A stretch of 19,079 nt of DNA from an uncultured Eubacteriales bacterium. Its GTDB lineage: Bacteria; Bacillota; Clostridia; Oscillospirales; Acutalibacteraceae. This document shows positions 16,285 to 19,079 of the stretch, piece after piece. The notes under the pieces are model-generated. The model did no database searches and had not been told where the DNA came from. It saw only the letters and a program-made list of their open reading frames with translations. The translations under genes were made by a program, and so were the position numbers. Location: NCBI GenBank assembly GCA_900317215.1, contig ONFW01000125.1, positions 1-19,079 on the forward strand, read 5' to 3'. The first letter of the stretch is position 1, and each line of letters opens with the position of its first letter.

Positions 16285-16375
16285 ATGGAGAAGCACCTGA
16301 TCGTGTTATAATTTGTCTGTTATAAAAACAAAAACTACACGGAAGTGTGATTCTCCATGAAAACAATTATAACAC
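16285..16375. repeat. Two interleaved inverted repeats around an extended -10 box
   Basis: Repeat A: ATGGAGAAGCAC (16285-16296) and GTGATTCTCCAT (16347-16358), 11 of 12 complementary. Repeat B: GTGTTATAATT (16303-16313) and AATTATAACAC (16365-16375), perfect. The order A-B-A'-B' is interleaved, not nested. TGTTATAA also repeats directly at 16304-16311 and 16318-16325. B contains TG-T-TATAAT, an extended -10 box. Confidence 0.5.
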
Positions 16376-16564
16376 AGGCTGCAGAAAAAGCGAAAGAGGA
16401 TTTCTTCAGAAATTATATACGAAAAATGTATATCTGATATTGGTGATACAGCCCCCCGATTGGATAAGGACGGAAAAAAGACATTTGAAGGAATCATGAT
16501 TCACGGAAAACTCTATGCTAACAAAAAGAAGCCGCCGGATCTTTTAATATGGCTTCTGAATTGA
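16357..16564 (+). pseudogene. Possible frameshifted relic of a small gene
   Basis: An ATG at 16357 opens a 26-codon frame, MKTIITQAAEKAKEDFFRNY and on, ending at TGA 16435-16437. Close to this point a second frame continues with protein-like composition (SDIGDTAPRLDKDGKK, later FEGIMIHGKLYANKKK and PPDLLIWLLN) to TGA at 16562-16564. One insertion or deletion near 16410-16430 would join them into a protein of about 68 residues. The product is not recognised. The ribosome binding site (GGAAG at 16341-16345) is weak and far from the ATG. It could equally be non-coding sequence. Confidence 0.25.
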
Positions 16565-16641
16565 AACTCCTTCTGCCTGTCAGAATGAGTACAGCAAAGA
16601 AAACCGATAGAGCTAAGCACCGACTGAGCCGGCAGGCGAGA

Positions 16642-16691
16642 CCGGGGAAACCTCTTTTTTCGCCAGAAAAGGGCGGAAAAGGGGTTCCCGG
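16642..16691. repeat. Long imperfect hairpin upstream of the greA promoter
   Basis: Arms 16642-16664 and 16672-16691 pair over about 20 bp with two small bulges and a seven-base loop. A competing helix joins GGCGAGA (16635-16641) to TTTCGCC (16658-16664). No U-tract follows on either strand, so it is not an ordinary terminator. It could be a small RNA, a relic of a small mobile element or the end of an unseen transcript. Confidence 0.45.
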
Positions 16692-16706
16692 CGTGGGATA
16701 TTTTGC

Positions 16707-16735
16707 TTGACATAAAATAATGTTTTTTATATAAT
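16707..16735 (+). promoter_or_regulatory. Consensus promoter of greA-lysS
   Basis: TTGACA at 16707-16712 and TATAAT at 16730-16735 are separated by exactly 17 bp. Strong constitutive transcription is expected, fitting housekeeping genes. Confidence 0.9.
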
Positions 16736-16774
16736 ATTATGTATTGAAATTCTGAAAAAAGGTGGTTATTATAA

Positions 16775-17251
16775 ATGGCAAAGCAGAATCTTCTTACTGA
16801 TGAGGGTCTAAAGGCCTATGAGCAGGAACTTGAATATCTTAAGACAGTAAAGCGCAAGGAGGTCGCCGAAAAGATCAAGGTGGCTCTCTCTTTCGGAGAT
16901 CTTTCTGAGAACAGTGAATATGATGAGGCAAAGAACGATCAGGCTATCCTTGAAGCGCGCATTTCGCAGATAGAGGATATACTTAAAAACGCAAAGATCA
17001 TTGATGAGAGTGAACTGAATAACGAGCTTATACATATAGGCTCGTTGGTAAAACTACGTGATTGTGAGTTTGACGAGGAGGTTGAATATCAGATCATCGG
17101 CTCTAACGAGGCTAATCCCTTTGAGGGTAAGCTTTCTGATGAATCTCCTGTTGGGGCGGCTCTGTTAGGTCATAGGGTCGGTGATACAGTAGAGGTGGAG
17201 ACTCCCGATGGAGCTCTTAAGTTCATCGTGCTTGAGATATCCAAGAAATAA
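16775..17251 (+). CDS. greA: Transcription elongation factor GreA
   Basis: A 158-residue protein, the usual length. GreA enters the secondary channel of RNA polymerase and stimulates cleavage of backtracked RNA, freeing stalled complexes. The N-terminal coiled coil spans about 10-75; its tip carries the conserved acidic motif FGDLSENSEYDEAKNDQA with Asp42 and Glu45, which coordinate the catalytic magnesium. The C-terminal FKBP-like domain (about 85-158) includes IGSLVKLRD, SPVGAALLGHRVGDTVEVETP and the final strand FIVLEIS. AAAGGTGG at 16758-16765 precedes the ATG by nine bases. Translation ends in tandem stops (TAA-TAG). lysS follows after 83 bp with no terminator, the common Firmicutes greA-lysS order, and both are probably read from the promoter at 16707. 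Confidence 0.97.
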   Translation: MAKQNLLTDEGLKAYEQELEYLKTVKRKEVAEKIKVALSFGDLSENSEYDEAKNDQAILEARISQIEDILKNAKIIDESELNNELIHIGSLVKLRDCEFDEEVEYQIIGSNEANPFEGKLSDESPVGAALLGHRVGDTVEVETPDGALKFIVLEISKK

Positions 17252-17258
17252 TAGTGGG

Positions 17259-17293
17259 CATGCACCAGGATACAACCGTGCTGGTTTTGCATG
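17259..17293 (+). other. Interrupted hairpin in the greA-lysS spacer
   Basis: CATGCA (17259-17264) pairs with TGCATG (17288-17293) and CCAG (17265-17268) with CTGG (17281-17284), leaving a TTT bulge and a twelve-base loop. No U-tract follows, so read-through into lysS is expected. There are no T-box elements. It may affect RNA processing or partial attenuation; function unknown. Confidence 0.4.
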
Positions 17294-17334
17294 GCTGCAG
17301 TTAATATCCTATACAAAGCGAAAGGAAGAGGAAA

Positions 17335-18837
17335 ATGTCAGAGCAGAACGAACAGAAGAACAACAAGCCGCAGCAGAATGTAAATGAGTTGCTGAAAATC
17401 AGAAGGGACAAGCTGAAGGAGCTCCAGGAAAGCGGCCGAGATCCTTTTCAGATAATGAAATATGATGTTACTCATCATAGCAGCGATATAAAGGACTGCT
17501 TTGAGGAACTGGAAGGAAAGAATGTTTCTATTGCAGGCAGGATAATGTCAAAGCGTGTAATGGGCAAGGCATCATTTTGTCACATTCAGGATCTTAAGGG
17601 TACGATTCAGTGCTATATCGCAAGAGACAGTATTGGAGAAGAGGATTATAAGCTCTTCAAGAAAATGGATATCGGTGATATCATCGGTCTGAGCGGTGAG
17701 GTTTTCAGAACAAAGATGGGCGAGATATCCGTACATGCAAGCTCGATAACTCTCCTTTCAAAGAGTCTGCAGATACTTCCCGAAAAGTATCACGGTCTGA
17801 CAAATACAGATATGCGTTACCGTCAGAGATATGTTGATCTTATTATGAACGAGGACGTAAAGGATACCTTTATCAAGCGTTCTAAGATAATCAGCGCTAT
17901 TCGCAGATATCTTGACGATCAGGGTTTTATGGAGGTCGAAACCCCCATGCTCGTATCAAATGCTGGCGGTGCTACTGCAAGACCCTTTGAAACTCACTTT
18001 AATGCTCTTGACGAGGATCTTCGGCTGAGAATATCTCTTGAGCTGTATTTGAAAAGGTTGATAGTCGGCGGACTTGAAAGAGTTTATGAGATCGGCAGGG
18101 TGTTCAGAAATGAAGGTCTTGATACCAGGCACAACCCCGAATTCACTCTTATGGAGCTTTATCAGGCTTATACCGACTACCACGGAATGATGGATCTTAC
18201 CGAAAATCTTTATCGATATGTAGCTCAGCAGGTTCTCGGTACAACAAAGACTATATACAACGGGATCGAAATGGATCTCGGCAAGCCGTTTGAAAGAATA
18301 ACCATGGTCGAGGCAGTAAAAAAATACACAGGCGTCGACTTTAAGGAGATCAAAACAATTGAGGAAGCGCAGAGAATTGCCGATGAAAAGGGTGTTCAGT
18401 ATGAAAAGCACCATAAGAAGGGCGATATACTCAACCTGTTCTTCGAGACATTTGTTGAAGAACATCTTATACAGCCGACCTTCCTTATGGATCATCCTGT
18501 TGAAATATCCCCGCTCACAAAGAGAAAGCCCGATGACCCGGATTATGTTGAGCGTTTCGAGTTCTTTATGAACGGTTGGGAAATGGCGAACGCATACAGC
18601 GAGCTCAACGATCCTATAGATCAGAGAGAACGCTTCAAGGCTCAGGAGGAGTTGCTTGCCCTTGGAGATGAAGAGGCAAACCGTACTGACGAGGACTTCC
18701 TGAACGCTCTTGAGATAGGCATGCCGCCCACAGGCGGAATAGGCTTCGGAATCGACCGTATGTGCATGCTTCTGACAGACTCTCCCGCAATAAGGGATGT
18801 ATTGCTTTTCCCGACAATGAAGAGTTTGGACAAATAA
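17335..18837 (+). CDS. lysS: Lysyl-tRNA synthetase, class II
   Basis: A 500-residue cytoplasmic enzyme that charges tRNA-Lys using ATP. The N-terminal OB-fold anticodon-binding domain covers about 60-145 (NVSIAGRIMSKRVMGKASF, HIQDLKGTIQCYI). The class II core follows with motif 1 around RYRQRYVDLI (161-170), motif 2 FRNEGLDTRHNPEF (257-270) and motif 3 GIGFGIDRM (468-476); lysine-site residues lie in FMNGWEMANAYSELNDP (411-427). The first 20 residues are polar and probably flexible. AAGGA at 17322-17326 is eight bases before the ATG. Length and all motifs are normal for the bacterial LysS family. It is second in the greA-lysS operon, whose terminator lies at 18923-18960. No sign of transfer or damage. 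Confidence 0.98.
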   Translation: MSEQNEQKNNKPQQNVNELLKIRRDKLKELQESGRDPFQIMKYDVTHHSSDIKDCFEELEGKNVSIAGRIMSKRVMGKASFCHIQDLKGTIQCYIARDSIGEEDYKLFKKMDIGDIIGLSGEVFRTKMGEISVHASSITLLSKSLQILPEKYHGLTNTDMRYRQRYVDLIMNEDVKDTFIKRSKIISAIRRYLDDQGFMEVETPMLVSNAGGATARPFETHFNALDEDLRLRISLELYLKRLIVGGLERVYEIGRVFRNEGLDTRHNPEFTLMELYQAYTDYHGMMDLTENLYRYVAQQVLGTTKTIYNGIEMDLGKPFERITMVEAVKKYTGVDFKEIKTIEEAQRIADEKGVQYEKHHKKGDILNLFFETFVEEHLIQPTFLMDHPVEISPLTKRKPDDPDYVERFEFFMNGWEMANAYSELNDPIDQRERFKAQEELLALGDEEANRTDEDFLNALEIGMPPTGGIGFGIDRMCMLLTDSPAIRDVLLFPTMKSLDK

Positions 18838-18878
18838 ACCCAGTGTTTATGCGGGCTTTAGGGTATTGACTATAAAAT

Positions 18879-18898
18879 TTGCGACCAGATTGCGACCA
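18879..18898. repeat. Tandem TTGCGACCA repeat after lysS
   Basis: Two exact nine-base copies (18879-18887 and 18890-18898) are offset by 11 bp, one helical turn. They lie between the lysS stop and its terminator. They could be a protein-binding or recombination site; no integrase gene is visible in the window. Confidence 0.4.
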
Positions 18899-18922
18899 AA
18901 TAAAGAGAACTAGCAAAGAAAT

Positions 18923-18960
18923 TCAGGGCTTCCACAGAGATGGGAGTCCTGATTTTGTAT
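18923..18960 (+). terminator. Intrinsic terminator of greA-lysS
   Basis: TCAGGGCTTCCA (18923-18934) pairs with TGGGAGTCCTGA (18941-18952) over 12 bp with two wobbles and a six-base loop, followed by TTTTGTATTATT. Confidence 0.8.
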
Positions 18961-19006
18961 TATTATCAAATCAAAATAATATTATCGGAAAGAGTCTTAC
19001 ACAAAT

Positions 19007-19055
19007 TGAAACCTTCCCTTCTTTTCCGTCGTCATATATAATAGAAGTACTTCTA
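19007..19055 (+). promoter_or_regulatory. Promoter region of the next gene: ECF-like boxes, a TATAAT box and a 14-bp palindrome
   Basis: TGAAAC (19007-19012) and CGTC (19030-19033) are 17 bp apart, matching the consensus of Bacillus-type ECF sigma promoters. A TATAAT at 19037-19042 lacks a good -35 for the primary sigma. The perfect palindrome TAGAAGTACTTCTA (19042-19055) begins at the last base of that -10 and would cover the transcription start, as an operator does. Confidence 0.45.
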
Positions 19056-19074
19056 AGCAAAGGAGGCATCACGG

Positions 19075-19079
19075 TTGGA
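19075..19079 (+). CDS. Start of a further gene, probably with a TTG start codon
   Basis: AAAGGAGG at 19059-19066 is a near-perfect ribosome binding site. No ATG or GTG lies at the right distance; TTG at 19075-19077 is eight bases downstream. The window ends two bases later, so the product is unknown. The promoter and palindrome before it suggest a regulated gene, perhaps a repressor controlling itself. Confidence 0.45.

Noticed and set aside
16306..16713. Minus-strand frames of 63 and 66 codons in the sigma-greA gap
   Set aside because: No ribosome binding site or recognisable domain; the inverted repeats and hairpin account for the visible structure better.
17252..17334. T-box or riboswitch before lysS
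   Set aside because: No T-box sequence, specifier loop or U-tailed terminator is present; the short hairpin alone does not support it.
18635..18916. Minus-strand frame of 93 codons across the end of lysS
   Set aside because: It is antisense to conserved lysS motif 3, has no ribosome binding site and has a biased, non-protein-like composition.
19056..19067. Second ANTAR-like motif AGCAAAGGAGGC near the right edge
   Set aside because: It matches most of the P2 sequence but cannot form the closing stem (AGC with GGC), has no partner hairpin or terminator, and is explained as a ribosome binding site.

Overview
The window looks like chromosomal DNA of a Gram-positive anaerobe of the class Clostridia, most likely a Ruminococcus-like member of the Oscillospiraceae. 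This is an inference from gene content (type III glutamine synthetase, an Amt-PII fusion, greA-lysS, an ANTAR-type leader), strong AGGAGG-like ribosome binding sites and U-tailed intrinsic terminators. No rRNA, tRNA, CRISPR array or intact mobile element was seen.

Layout. Positions 1-5 may hold the start of a divergent minus-strand gene; 213-1049 encodes an XRE regulator with an apparent second helix-turn-helix, behind a promoter rich in TGATA dyads. 1191-1994 encodes an alpha/beta-hydrolase esterase with its own promoter and shares a two-way terminator (2032-2063) with gltD. 2072-8106 (minus) is gltBD, NADPH glutamate synthase. 8107-8452 is a 346-bp divergent control region. 8453-12362 (plus) is glnN (glutamine synthetase III) followed by amt with a fused PII domain, closed by a terminator. 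12546-13649 is a beta-lactamase-fold lipoprotein sharing a two-way terminator with a minus-strand pair: an ECF-type sigma factor (15605-16117) overlapping a membrane-anchored putative anti-sigma protein (13744-15612). 16118-16774 has no intact gene but holds inverted repeats, a possible gene relic and a strong hairpin. 16775-18837 is greA-lysS from a consensus promoter, ending in a terminator. The right edge holds a promoter, a 14-bp palindrome and the first bases of another gene.

The core is an ammonium-assimilation unit: Amt imports ammonium, GlnN makes glutamine and GltBD turns glutamine plus 2-oxoglutarate into glutamate. Both promoters in the gltB/glnN gap are visible, with shared octamers beside their -35 boxes.

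The most notable feature is the glnN leader (8376-8418). Two abutting hairpins with six-base loops (A at loop position 1, G at position 4) compete with a 15-bp intrinsic terminator. This is the architecture expected for antitermination by an ANTAR-domain RNA-binding regulator, whose gene is not in the window. The class is known; its nitrogen-control role here is inferred. The Amt-fused PII domain also lacks the tyrosine that is uridylylated in proteobacterial PII.
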